A DNA stretch of 64,000 nucleotides from Chersky-840 sp050011815. Its GTDB lineage: Bacteria; Actinomycetota; Acidimicrobiia; Acidimicrobiales; UBA8190. Shown here in pieces: positions 26,940 to 35,168 of this stretch (the stretch's first letter is position 1; each line of letters starts with the position of its first letter). The stretch is from positions 62,001 to 126,000 of the forward strand of contig JBEKIJ010000002.1 in NCBI GenBank assembly GCA_050011815.1. Reading direction: 5' to 3'. The notes below the pieces were generated by a model that saw nothing but the letters and a program-made list of their open reading frames with translations, was not told the DNA's origin and did not search any database. The translations under genes were made by a program, and so were the position numbers.

Positions 26940-28580
26940 CTACCTGAACAGGAGCGTCGCCTGGTGGGCGAAGTCCACGACCGGGGCGGGCCAGATGCCG
27001 AAGAGCACCGTGACCGCCACGCACACGCCGATCGCCACCACGGTGGTGGGGCTCACCGGCGAGGACCCCTCGGCCTCGGAGGCCTCGGCCACCACGGTGA
27101 GCGTGCCCGCCTTTCCCGCCACCGCACCCTGGGGCTCAGCCGAGGCCGGGGAGGGCCCCGCGCCCGGCGCGCCCCCGGGGGCGCCCCCGGGGCCGGCCTC
27201 GGCCACGGCGACGGCGTCCGCCGTCCGGGGCGGCGAGTACATGAGCAGGATGACCCGCAGGTAGAAGAAGGCGGCGATGGCCGCCGACACCATGGCGATC
27301 ACCGCCAGGGCTGTGGACCGGCCTCCCACCGACGCCGAGATCACCTCGAGCTTGGCCAGGAACCCGGTGGTGAAGGGGATGCCGGCCTGCGCCATGAGCA
27401 GGACACCGAGCGACCCGGCCAGCCACGGCCGTCGGGCCGCCAACCCCCGGTAGTGCTCGAGGTCGTGCCGGGTGTCGCCGGGGCCTCCGATGACGGTGAC
27501 CACGGCGAAGGTGCCGATGACCATGAAGGTGTAGGTGAAGAGGTAGTAGAGCGACCCCTGCACGCCGCGCGCCGTGGCCACCTGCAACCCGAGGAGGACG
27601 AACCCGGCGTGGTTGATCGACGAGTAGGCGAGCATCCGCTTCACGTCGCGCTGGGCCAGGGCCACCGCCGCGCCGAGGAGCAAGGTGATGGCGGCCAGCA
27701 CCCACACCGCCGGCTGCCAGTCGCTGCGCAAGGTCCCGAACGACGACACGAAGACCCGCAGCAGGGCCGCGAACCCCCCCGCCTTGGCCACCGCGGCCAT
27801 GAACCCCGTGGCCGGGCTCGGAGACCCCTGGTAGACGTCGGGGGTCCACAGGTGGAAGGGAACGGCCGCGATCTTGAACCCGAACCCGACCAGGAGCAGC
27901 GCCATCCCCGCCAGCAGGAGCCCGTTGTGGAGCAGGACGTTGCGGGCCAGGTAGTCGGCGATCTGGGGGAGGTTGGTGGACCCCGTGGCCCCGTAGACCA
28001 GGGCGATCCCGTACAGGAACACCGCCGAGGAGAAGGCCCCGAGGACGAAGTACTTGAGCGCCGCCTCTCCGGACTCGGCCCGCCGGGCGTTCATGGCGGC
28101 CAGGACGTAGAGGGCGATGGACAGGATCTCGAGGCCGAGGAAGATCACGATGAGGTCGTTGGCCTCGCCCATGATCATCGCTCCCGCCCCCGACAGGAGC
28201 ATGAGCGCCTGGAACTCGGGCCCCGTCGCCTTCTCCCGCCGCATCCACCCGTCGGCGACGAGGGCGGAGAGCAACGCCGCGCACGACACCAGCACGGCCA
28301 CGAGGGAGCTGAACCCGTCCTCCACCACCGCCGAGTCGATCGAGACGTGCGCCCCGTGGTTGGCCACGTCGAACCACTGCACGAGCGACAGCGACAGGGC
28401 GGCCAACGTGGTCATGACGGCCATGACGGTGACCATGGTGGGGTCCATCCGCCGGCGCTGCAGCGACGAGGCGGCCAAGGTGGCGACGGCCCCGCCCAGC
28501 ATGACGAGCACGGGCAGGATCGAGAGGTAGTCGATCTTGGGCTGCGACAGGGCCAGGAGGGCGGGATGGCTGAGGGTCAC
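26940..28580 (-). CDS. nuoN: NADH-quinone oxidoreductase subunit N
   Basis: A 546-residue antiporter-like membrane subunit of complex I, with about 14 membrane helices. Family features include the proton-channel Lys/Glu regions (ILSIALYVLAAMNARRAESGEAALKYF) and KIAAVPFHLWTPDVYQG followed by RDVKRMLAYSSINHAGF. It helps couple NADH oxidation to proton movement across the cytoplasmic membrane. GTG overlaps the nuoM stop by 4 bases. It is the last gene of the 14-gene operon. A Gly/Pro/Ala-rich segment before the last helices (AGPGGAPGGAPGAGPSPASA) is a lineage-specific insertion. Confidence 0.95.
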   Translation of the reverse strand: MTLSHPALLALSQPKIDYLSILPVLVMLGGAVATLAASSLQRRRMDPTMVTVMAVMTTLAALSLSLVQWFDVANHGAHVSIDSAVVEDGFSSLVAVLVSCAALLSALVADGWMRREKATGPEFQALMLLSGAGAMIMGEANDLIVIFLGLEILSIALYVLAAMNARRAESGEAALKYFVLGAFSSAVFLYGIALVYGATGSTNLPQIADYLARNVLLHNGLLLAGMALLLVGFGFKIAAVPFHLWTPDVYQGSPSPATGFMAAVAKAGGFAALLRVFVSSFGTLRSDWQPAVWVLAAITLLLGAAVALAQRDVKRMLAYSSINHAGFVLLGLQVATARGVQGSLYYLFTYTFMVIGTFAVVTVIGGPGDTRHDLEHYRGLAARRPWLAGSLGVLLMAQAGIPFTTGFLAKLEVISASVGGRSTALAVIAMVSAAIAAFFYLRVILLMYSPPRTADAVAVAEAGPGGAPGGAPGAGPSPASAEPQGAVAGKAGTLTVVAEASEAEGSSPVSPTTVVAIGVCVAVTVLFGIWPAPVVDFAHQATLLFR

Positions 28581-30163
28581 CGCACCCTCCCTGTCGTGGC
28601 GGTGCGGCTGACGCGCACCGGGCCCGGGCCCTCCGTGGCCACGGCCGGTTGGTGGGTGCCCGTGCTCGTCTCGACGTGCTCGACCAGTCGGGTCACCGAC
28701 GGGGTGATGCGGTCGAGCACCGGCTTGGGGTAGACCCCCAGGACCACGATGAGGGCGATGAGCGGCGCCACCACGGCGACCTCGCGCCACGACAGGTCAC
28801 GCACCTTGGCATTGGCCTCGTCGGGCTCGTGGTGGAAGGCCTGCTGGTACGCCCACAGGAGATAGAGCGCGGCCAGCACCACGCCCCCGGTGGCCACCAC
28901 CGCCCACCACCGGTGGGTGAGGAAGGTCCCGGCCAGGATGAGGAACTCCCCCACGAAGCCGTTGAGCCCGGGCAACCCGATGGCGGCCAGCATGGCCACG
29001 GTGAACACGGCCGCCATGATCGGCGCGGCGCGCTGCAACCCCCGCAGGTCCGAGAGCTGCCACGTGCTGCGCCGTTCGTAGATCCACCCGATCACGATGA
29101 ACAGCACGGCGATGATGAGGCCGTGGTTCACCATCTGCAGCACCCCGCCGGTGACCCCCTGGGTGGTCAGCGCGAAGGTCCCGAGCACGACGAACCCGAG
29201 GTGGCTGAGCGACGAGTACGCCACCAGACGTTTCATGTCGCGCGTCACACAGGCCACGATGGCGCCGTAGAGGATCCCGATCACCCCCAGGGTGAGCAGC
29301 AGCGGGGCCAGGTCGACCACGGCCCGGGGGAACAGGTTGAGGTCGAACCGGATGATCCCGTAGGTGCCCATCTTGGCCATGACGGCGGCGAGGATGACGG
29401 CCCCCCCGGTCGGGGACTGCGCGTAGGCGTCGGGCGACCAGGTGTGGAAGGGGAAGATCGGCGCCTTCACGGCGAAGGCGGCGGTGAAGGCCAGGAACAG
29501 CAGCACCTGCGAGGCCAGGCCCAGGTGGGTGGAGGTGAGCGCCACCAGGTCGAAGGTGAGGTGGCCGGTCTGGCGCTCGTGGACGAAGGCCACGGCCACG
29601 ATCCCCACCAACAAGAAGGCCGACCCGAGGAAGGTGTAGACGAAGAACTTGATGGCCGCGTAGGCCCGGTTGGCGAAGCCCCACCCGGCGATCACGAAGT
29701 AGATGGGGACGAGGGTGAGCTCGAAGAACAAGAAGAACATGATGAGGTCGAGCGATACGAAGCTCCCCAGGCACCCCGCCTCGAGCAGCAGCATCCAGGC
29801 CACGAAGGACCGGGGTCGGGGCGGGGCCTTGCCCGCCACCATGGCCAGGGGGAACAGCACCGCCGCCATGAGGATGAGGAAGACCGAGATCCCGTCGACG
29901 CCCACATGCCACGAGATGCCCAGCGACGACGCCCACACGTGCTGGCTCACCAGCCGGTACCCCCCGTTGCCGGCCTGGTACCGCAGGGCGATGGTGACGG
30001 CCAGCGCCAAGGTGGCGAGGGCCCCCGCCATGCCCACGGCGTACACCGCGGCCCGCTGGGCCCGTGCCCCGATGGACGCGGGGATGAGCGCCACCGCCAG
30101 CGCGGCGCCGGCGGGCAGGAGCACCAGGACGGTGAGGAAGGGGAAGGCGGTGTCGTGGGTCAT
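28577..30163 (-). CDS. nuoM: NADH-quinone oxidoreductase subunit M
   Basis: A 528-residue antiporter-like subunit of the complex I membrane arm. Characteristic blocks: LFFELTLVPIYFVIAGWG with the key Glu, IFPFHTWSPDAYAQSPTGG, TRDMKRLVAYSSLSHLGFV and GLPGLNGFVGEFLILAG. About 14 membrane helices. ATG overlaps the nuoL stop by 4 bases (ATGA), and its stop overlaps nuoN. The unusually Thr/Glu/Pro-rich C-terminal tail is cytoplasmic or extracytoplasmic and without known role. Confidence 0.96.
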   Translation of the reverse strand: MTHDTAFPFLTVLVLLPAGAALAVALIPASIGARAQRAAVYAVGMAGALATLALAVTIALRYQAGNGGYRLVSQHVWASSLGISWHVGVDGISVFLILMAAVLFPLAMVAGKAPPRPRSFVAWMLLLEAGCLGSFVSLDLIMFFLFFELTLVPIYFVIAGWGFANRAYAAIKFFVYTFLGSAFLLVGIVAVAFVHERQTGHLTFDLVALTSTHLGLASQVLLFLAFTAAFAVKAPIFPFHTWSPDAYAQSPTGGAVILAAVMAKMGTYGIIRFDLNLFPRAVVDLAPLLLTLGVIGILYGAIVACVTRDMKRLVAYSSLSHLGFVVLGTFALTTQGVTGGVLQMVNHGLIIAVLFIVIGWIYERRSTWQLSDLRGLQRAAPIMAAVFTVAMLAAIGLPGLNGFVGEFLILAGTFLTHRWWAVVATGGVVLAALYLLWAYQQAFHHEPDEANAKVRDLSWREVAVVAPLIALIVVLGVYPKPVLDRITPSVTRLVEHVETSTGTHQPAVATEGPGPVRVSRTATTGRVR

Positions 30164-32067
30164 GACACCGCCCTCGAGAGCATCCAGGCCAGCAGCACGA
30201 CGGCGCCGAGCACGATGCCCAGCGCGTACTGCCGCACGTACCCCGTCTGGACCTTCCGCAGGCTCCCCCCCGCGGCCCGGGTCAGCCGGCCCACGCCGTT
30301 GACGGCCCCGTCGATGACCCTGACCTCGATCACCGTGGCGCAGAACCGGGCGAAGGCCTGGCCCGGTCGGGCGATCACGGCGTCGTAGATGTCGTCGAGG
30401 TAGTACGACCGCTGCAGCACGGCGGGCTCCAACTCGGGGCGCTGCGCCCGGCGCGACCACAGGGCGAAGGCCACGCCCAGGCCGATGACCGCCACCACGG
30501 CGTCGACGATGCCGAGCGTCCACTGTGTCCCCGCCGACTGATGGGCCTGGTACAGCGCGGTGCCGAAGACGGGGCCGAGCCAGCCGAGCGGGTCGAAGCT
30601 CGGATGGTGCCCGGGCAGGTCGAGCAGCCCACCGATGAGGGCCAACACCGCCAGCACCACCAACGGGAGTGCCATCACCCAGGGCGACTCGTGCGGCTCG
30701 CCGTCCCCACTGTGACCGTGGCCGGATGCGCCTGCCCCCTGGCGCCACCGGTCGTCGCCGTAGAAGGCCAGGGCCACGAGCCGGGTCATGTAGTAGGCGG
30801 TGAGCGCGGCGGTGACGAGGCCGATGGCCCACAACACGGGGTAGCGGGCGAAGGCGTTGTCGAGGACGTCGCCCTTGGCGAAGAACCCCGACAGCGGCGG
30901 GATCCCGGCGATGGCCAGGGTGCCGATCCCGAAGGTGAAGAAGGTGAGCTTCATGTAGCGCCGCAGGTTGCCCATGCGCTTGAGGTCCTGCTCGTCGTGC
31001 AGGCCGTGGATGACCGACCCCGCGCCGAGGAACAGCAGCGCCTTGAAGAAGGCATGCGCCACCATCAAGAAGATGGCGGCCTCGTAAGCGCCGGTCCCCA
31101 CGGCCAGGAACATGAACCCGAGCTGGCTGACCGTCGAGTAGGCGAGGACCTTCTTGATGTCCTGCTGCGCGCACCCGATGGTCGCCGCGATGAAGGCGGT
31201 CGCCGCGCCGACCGACGCCACCACCAGCTGGGCGTCATGGGCCCGGGCCAGCAGGGGGCTGATCCGGCACATCAGGTAGACCCCGGCGGTCACCATGGTG
31301 GCGGCGTGGATGAGGGCGGACACCGGGGTGGGACCCTCCATGGCGTCGGCCAGCCAGGGGAACAGGGGGAGCTGGGCGGACTTCCCGGCCGCGGCCACGA
31401 ACAGCAACAGGCAGATGGCCGTCCCCGTCCCGCCCCCGATCTGGCCCAGGTGGGAGAAGATCCCGGTGTAGTCGAGGGTGCCGGTCTTGGAGAAGACCAG
31501 GAAGATGGCGATGAGGAAACCCACATCGGCGAGCCGGTTGTAGAGGAAGGCCTTCTTCCCCGCGCTGGCCGCGCTGTCCCGCCCGAACCAGAACGAGACG
31601 AGCCAGTACGAGCACACCCCGACGCCCTCCCACCCCACGAAGGTGAACAGCAGGTTGTCGGCCAGCACCAGGATCAGCATCGAGGCCACGAAGAGGTTCA
31701 GGTAGAGGAAGAACTTGGGATAGTCCCGGTCCCCCTTCATGTACCCGATGGAGTACAGGTGGATGAGCGAGCTCACCCCCGTGACGAACAGCGCCATCGT
31801 CATCGACAGGGGGTCGACGAGCAGGGCGGCTTTCACCTGGAGCCCGCCCACGGGGATCCAGGTGAACAGGCTCTGGGTGAACGACCGCTCCGGGGCGACC
31901 CTGCCCAGGAGCCCGGCGTAGACCACGACGGCCACGACGAAGGACCCCACCACCGTGGCCGTCCCCACCCACCCCGCCCAGGGGTCGCCGAGGCGCCGCC
32001 CGAAGGCGGCCAGCACGACGAAGCCGGCGAGCGGCAACAGCGGCATGAGATAGGCGGCGTGGAGCAT
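30160..32067 (-). CDS. nuoL: NADH-quinone oxidoreductase subunit L
   Basis: A 635-residue subunit at the distal end of the membrane arm, with about 16 helices and the long lateral helix that ties the antiporter-like subunits together. Core motifs: FVGWEGVGVCSYWLVSFWFG, SAQLPLFPWLADAMEGPTP, VSALIHAATMVTAGVYLMCR, QQDIKKVLAYSTVSQLGFMF and SVIHGLHDEQDLKRMGNL. ATG at 32067 begins MLHAAYLMPLLP and lies 38 bases after the nuoK stop, the largest gap in the nuoK-N part; the ribosome-binding site is weak. Confidence 0.96.
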   Translation of the reverse strand: MLHAAYLMPLLPLAGFVVLAAFGRRLGDPWAGWVGTATVVGSFVVAVVVYAGLLGRVAPERSFTQSLFTWIPVGGLQVKAALLVDPLSMTMALFVTGVSSLIHLYSIGYMKGDRDYPKFFLYLNLFVASMLILVLADNLLFTFVGWEGVGVCSYWLVSFWFGRDSAASAGKKAFLYNRLADVGFLIAIFLVFSKTGTLDYTGIFSHLGQIGGGTGTAICLLLFVAAAGKSAQLPLFPWLADAMEGPTPVSALIHAATMVTAGVYLMCRISPLLARAHDAQLVVASVGAATAFIAATIGCAQQDIKKVLAYSTVSQLGFMFLAVGTGAYEAAIFLMVAHAFFKALLFLGAGSVIHGLHDEQDLKRMGNLRRYMKLTFFTFGIGTLAIAGIPPLSGFFAKGDVLDNAFARYPVLWAIGLVTAALTAYYMTRLVALAFYGDDRWRQGAGASGHGHSGDGEPHESPWVMALPLVVLAVLALIGGLLDLPGHHPSFDPLGWLGPVFGTALYQAHQSAGTQWTLGIVDAVVAVIGLGVAFALWSRRAQRPELEPAVLQRSYYLDDIYDAVIARPGQAFARFCATVIEVRVIDGAVNGVGRLTRAAGGSLRKVQTGYVRQYALGIVLGAVVLLAWMLSRAVS

Positions 32068-32105
32068 GAGGTCTTCTGGGTTCCCGTCGGTAATGGGCGG
32101 TCGGG

Positions 32106-32411
32106 CTAGCCCCGCATGATGTGGAAGTCGTCGGCGGTTGCGTTCCGGCGTCGTCGGAAGATGGCGACCACGATGCCCAGTCCCACGACCACCTCGGCGG
32201 CCGCCACCACCAGGGTGAAGAACACGAGCGCCTGGCCCCCGATGTCGTCGAGCATGCGGGAGAAGGTCACGAAGGTCAGGTTGGCGGCATTGAGCATGAG
32301 CTCGACGCACATGAACATGACGAGCACGTTGCGCCGGACGAGCAGGCCCAGGGCGCCGATCGAGAACACCACCGCCGCCAACCCCAGGTACCACGCCCCG
32401 CTGAGGCTCAT
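32106..32411 (-). CDS. nuoK: NADH-quinone oxidoreductase subunit K
   Basis: A 101-residue protein with three membrane helices, normal NuoK size. The conserved membrane Glu pair is visible in LVMFMCVELMLNAANLTFV and LVVAAAEVVVGLGIVVAIF. It helps form the proton path beside NuoJ and NuoA. ATG overlaps the nuoJ stop by 4 bases. A short Arg-rich C-terminus (RRRRNATADDFHIMRG) follows the last helix. Confidence 0.96.
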   Translation of the reverse strand: MSLSGAWYLGLAAVVFSIGALGLLVRRNVLVMFMCVELMLNAANLTFVTFSRMLDDIGGQALVFFTLVVAAAEVVVGLGIVVAIFRRRRNATADDFHIMRG

Positions 32412-33073
32412 GACGAGACCTCCTCACCGGCGGCCTCGGCCTCGATGTCACCGGCGGCCTCGGCCTCGATGTCGGCGTCGGGATCAAAGGGCTCGGCCTC
32501 GGGGTCGGTCTCCCCGGCACCGAGGACACCGCCGGGGCGCCGGGCCAGCACCACCGCGCCGACCACGGCGATCACGAGCAGGGCGGAGGTGACTTCGAAG
32601 GCGAACAGGTAGGTGGTGAACACCGACCGCCCCAGGGCGGCCACATCCCCGCCGGACTGGCCCTGGGAGGCTCCGGCCACCGACCGTGCCCCCACCGCCC
32701 AGTGGGCGCCGAACCCCATGAGCAGCAGCCCGGCCAGGCCGAGCGCCATGAGGCCCACCGCCAGGGGCCGCTGGGCCCGCAGGGGCTCTTTCTCGAGGCT
32801 CTCCTCGCGGTCGACCCCCAGGAACATGATCACGAACAGGAACAGCACGACGATGGCTCCGGCGTACACGATGACCTGCACCGCGGCCAGGAAGTTGGCC
32901 TGCTGCTCGACGAAGAGCACGGCCACGCCGAACAACGTCATGACGAGCATCAGCGCCGAGTGCACCGGGTTGCGCGCCACCACGACCCCGATGGCGCCAC
33001 TGAGCACGATGGCCGCGGCGACGGCGAAGGTCAGGGCGTCGACGGTGGTGGCGGCGAGCAGAGGTGTGACCAT
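32408..33073 (-). CDS. nuoJ: NADH-quinone oxidoreductase subunit J
   Basis: A 221-residue membrane subunit with five helices; AAVQVIVYAGAIVVLFLFVIMFL carries the pi-bulge helix motif of the family. The cytoplasmic C-terminus is extended and acidic, with a repeated IEAEAAGD/E segment encoded by a perfect 24-base duplication. ATG shares one base with the nuoI stop (TGATG). Confidence 0.95.
   Translation of the reverse strand: MVTPLLAATTVDALTFAVAAAIVLSGAIGVVVARNPVHSALMLVMTLFGVAVLFVEQQANFLAAVQVIVYAGAIVVLFLFVIMFLGVDREESLEKEPLRAQRPLAVGLMALGLAGLLLMGFGAHWAVGARSVAGASQGQSGGDVAALGRSVFTTYLFAFEVTSALLVIAVVGAVVLARRPGGVLGAGETDPEAEPFDPDADIEAEAAGDIEAEAAGEEVSS
32426..32473 (-). repeat. 24-base tandem duplication in nuoJ
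   Basis: Two perfect copies (32426-32449 and 32450-32473), each encoding eight residues of the acidic NuoJ tail. In frame and probably prone to slippage. Confidence 0.85.
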
Positions 33074-33936
33074 CAGGGCTCGCTCTTCTTGGTGGGGTTC
33101 TCGACCCACTTGGTGGGAGCCGGCGCCACCGGGGCCCGGCGTGCCGCCATCTTTTCCATCCGGGCCCGCACCGGCGGCGGGATGCGCTGCTCCATCCGGG
33201 CCCGCATGCGGTTGGCGATCCCCCGCATCCCCTGCTGGTCGGGGAGCCGATCGATGTCGTCGAGATGGGAGGAGAAGGTCTCGCGCAACTGGCGACTCCC
33301 GGTCGCCTCGTCGTCACGCCGGTCGCTCTGGCCACCCTCGGGTGTCCGCACCCCGTAGCCCAGCTCCCCCGACCACTGCACCCGTCCCTCGTAGGCGGCG
33401 ACCCCCGAGGGCGAGGTGGCCCGCATCCAGCCCGAGGTGTGCAGGTCGTCCCCCTCGCGCCAGTCCTCCCACGGCAACCGTTGGGGCCGGCCGTCGTCGC
33501 CGACCAGCAGCTCGTCCTTGGTATAGATGGCATCGGCCCGGTTGGTGAAGGAGAACTCGAACAGCTTGGACTCGGTGATGGCCTCGGTCGGACACGCCTC
33601 GACGCACAGGTCGCAGTGGATGCACCGCAGGTAGTTGATCTCGTACACGAACCCGTACCGCTCGCCGGGCGAGACCGGGTCGGTCGGTGAGTTGTCCGCG
33701 CCCCGGACGTAGATGCAGTCGGCGGGACACACCCCCGCGCACAGCTCGCACCCGATGCACTTCTCCATGCCGTCCTCGTACCGGTTGAGGACGTGCCGGC
33801 CGTGATTGCGGACACCCTTGGGCTTCTTCTCGCGCGGGTACTGCCGGGTGACCCGCTGGCGCGTCATCTGCTCCAACGTGACCTTGAACCCCCCGAGGAA
33901 GCTCAGGTCGTCGCGCAACCCGTCGAACAGTCCCAT
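33073..33936 (-). CDS. nuoI: NADH-quinone oxidoreductase subunit I with long C-terminal extension
   Basis: A 287-residue ferredoxin-like subunit holding clusters N6a and N6b. Two 4Fe-4S motifs are intact: CIGCELCAGVCP at about 60-71 and CIHCDLCVEACP at about 104-115. They relay electrons from NuoG toward NuoB and quinone. NuoI proteins are normally 160-200 residues; here about 100 further residues follow the core, rich in Arg, Glu and Met (RMRARMEQRIPPPVRARMEK) and predicted helical. Start ATG shares one base with the nuoH stop. Confidence 0.95.
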   Translation of the reverse strand: MGLFDGLRDDLSFLGGFKVTLEQMTRQRVTRQYPREKKPKGVRNHGRHVLNRYEDGMEKCIGCELCAGVCPADCIYVRGADNSPTDPVSPGERYGFVYEINYLRCIHCDLCVEACPTEAITESKLFEFSFTNRADAIYTKDELLVGDDGRPQRLPWEDWREGDDLHTSGWMRATSPSGVAAYEGRVQWSGELGYGVRTPEGGQSDRRDDEATGSRQLRETFSSHLDDIDRLPDQQGMRGIANRMRARMEQRIPPPVRARMEKMAARRAPVAPAPTKWVENPTKKSEP

Positions 33937-35168
33937 CAGGTCACCAGTCCCGGCGCGTCGACGCCCGGCGTGTCGGGCGTGTCGAGATCGGGCCCGTCGA
34001 GCGCCTCGGCGGCGTCGTCACGACCCGACCCGACCAGGACCGACCGCAGCAGCAGGCCCGCCGCCGCGATCAGGGCCACGGTCACCCCCACCCCCCACCA
34101 CCGGCCCACCAAGAAGGCGGCCAGGACGAGGACCCACCCGAGCGAGAGCGGGATGAGGACCTTCCATCCCAGATCCATGAGCTGGTCGTAGCGCAGCCGG
34201 GGCAACGCGGCCCGCAGCCACACGTAGATGAACAGGAACACGAGGGTCTTGCCCAAGAACCACAGCACCGGGATCACCCAGGACAGGATGAAGATGTGGG
34301 CCGTGGGCCCGTCGGGCCCCCCCAGGAACAAGGTCACGACGATGGCCGACATCGTGATGGTGTTCATGAACTCGGCCATGAAGAACAGCGCGAACCGGAT
34401 CGACGAGTACTCGGTGTTGAAGCCGCCCACCAGCTCCTGCTCCGCCTCGACCAGGTCGAAGGGGGGCCGGGTCAGCTCGGCGGTGATGGCGATCATGAAC
34501 AAGAAGAACGGGAGAATGCCCGTCCGGATGATGAACCAGCTCCCGATGAAGGTATGGGCCTGGTGCTCGACGATGACCCGGGTCGACAGCGATCCGGCCA
34601 GCAGCACCACGGTCACCACCGACAGGCCGAGGGCGGCTTCGTAGGAGATCATCTGCGCCGAGGCCCGCACCGAGCCGAGCAGCGGGTACTTCGATCCCGA
34701 CGACCACCCCGCCAGCATCACGCCGTAGACCGAGATCGACGACATGGCCAGCAGGAACAGGATCCCGACGGGCGGGTCCGCCACCTGTAGCTCGAAGGTG
34801 TGCGAGGCGACGGTCACGATGCCGCCGACCGGCACGATGGCGAAGGACAAGAAGGCGGGGAGGATCGAGAGGTAGGGCGCCAGCTTGAACACGGTCCGAT
34901 CGGCCCGTTCGGGGAGGAGGTCCTCCTTGAAGAACAGCTTGATCCCGTCGGCCAGCGTCTGCAGCAGCCCCCAGGGCCCGGCCCGGTTCGGCCCCACGCG
35001 CGCCTGCATGTCCGAGATCACCTTGCGCTCGAACCAGATCATGAGCATGACCGACACCAACAGCGCCCCGAAGGCGACGAGCACCTTGATGACGACGATG
35101 AGCAGCTGCGCCCAGTGGACACCGTGCGCAAAGAGCGGATCGCCCAGAGCCAGGACCGGTCCCATCAC
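33936..35168 (-). CDS. nuoH: NADH-quinone oxidoreductase subunit H
   Basis: A 410-residue membrane subunit, about eight helices, that forms the quinone chamber with NuoB and NuoD. Conserved parts: IWFERKVISDMQARVGPNRAG, the loop PFDLVEAEQELVGGFNTEYS with its essential acidic residues, and WLRAALPRLRYDQLMDLGWK. The tail after about residue 375 is acidic and non-conserved. ATG overlaps the nuoG stop by 4 bases. Confidence 0.96.
   Translation of the reverse strand: MMGPVLALGDPLFAHGVHWAQLLIVVIKVLVAFGALLVSVMLMIWFERKVISDMQARVGPNRAGPWGLLQTLADGIKLFFKEDLLPERADRTVFKLAPYLSILPAFLSFAIVPVGGIVTVASHTFELQVADPPVGILFLLAMSSISVYGVMLAGWSSGSKYPLLGSVRASAQMISYEAALGLSVVTVVLLAGSLSTRVIVEHQAHTFIGSWFIIRTGILPFFLFMIAITAELTRPPFDLVEAEQELVGGFNTEYSSIRFALFFMAEFMNTITMSAIVVTLFLGGPDGPTAHIFILSWVIPVLWFLGKTLVFLFIYVWLRAALPRLRYDQLMDLGWKVLIPLSLGWVLVLAAFLVGRWWGVGVTVALIAAAGLLLRSVLVGSGRDDAAEALDGPDLDTPDTPGVDAPGLVT

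Noticed and set aside
27851..27860. Further CAGGTGGAA copy inside nuoN
   Set aside because: It encodes the conserved PFHLWTP block, so codon constraint explains it.
26862..28733. 623-codon + strand frame opposite nuoN
   Set aside because: Antisense shadow of an unmistakable complex I gene.
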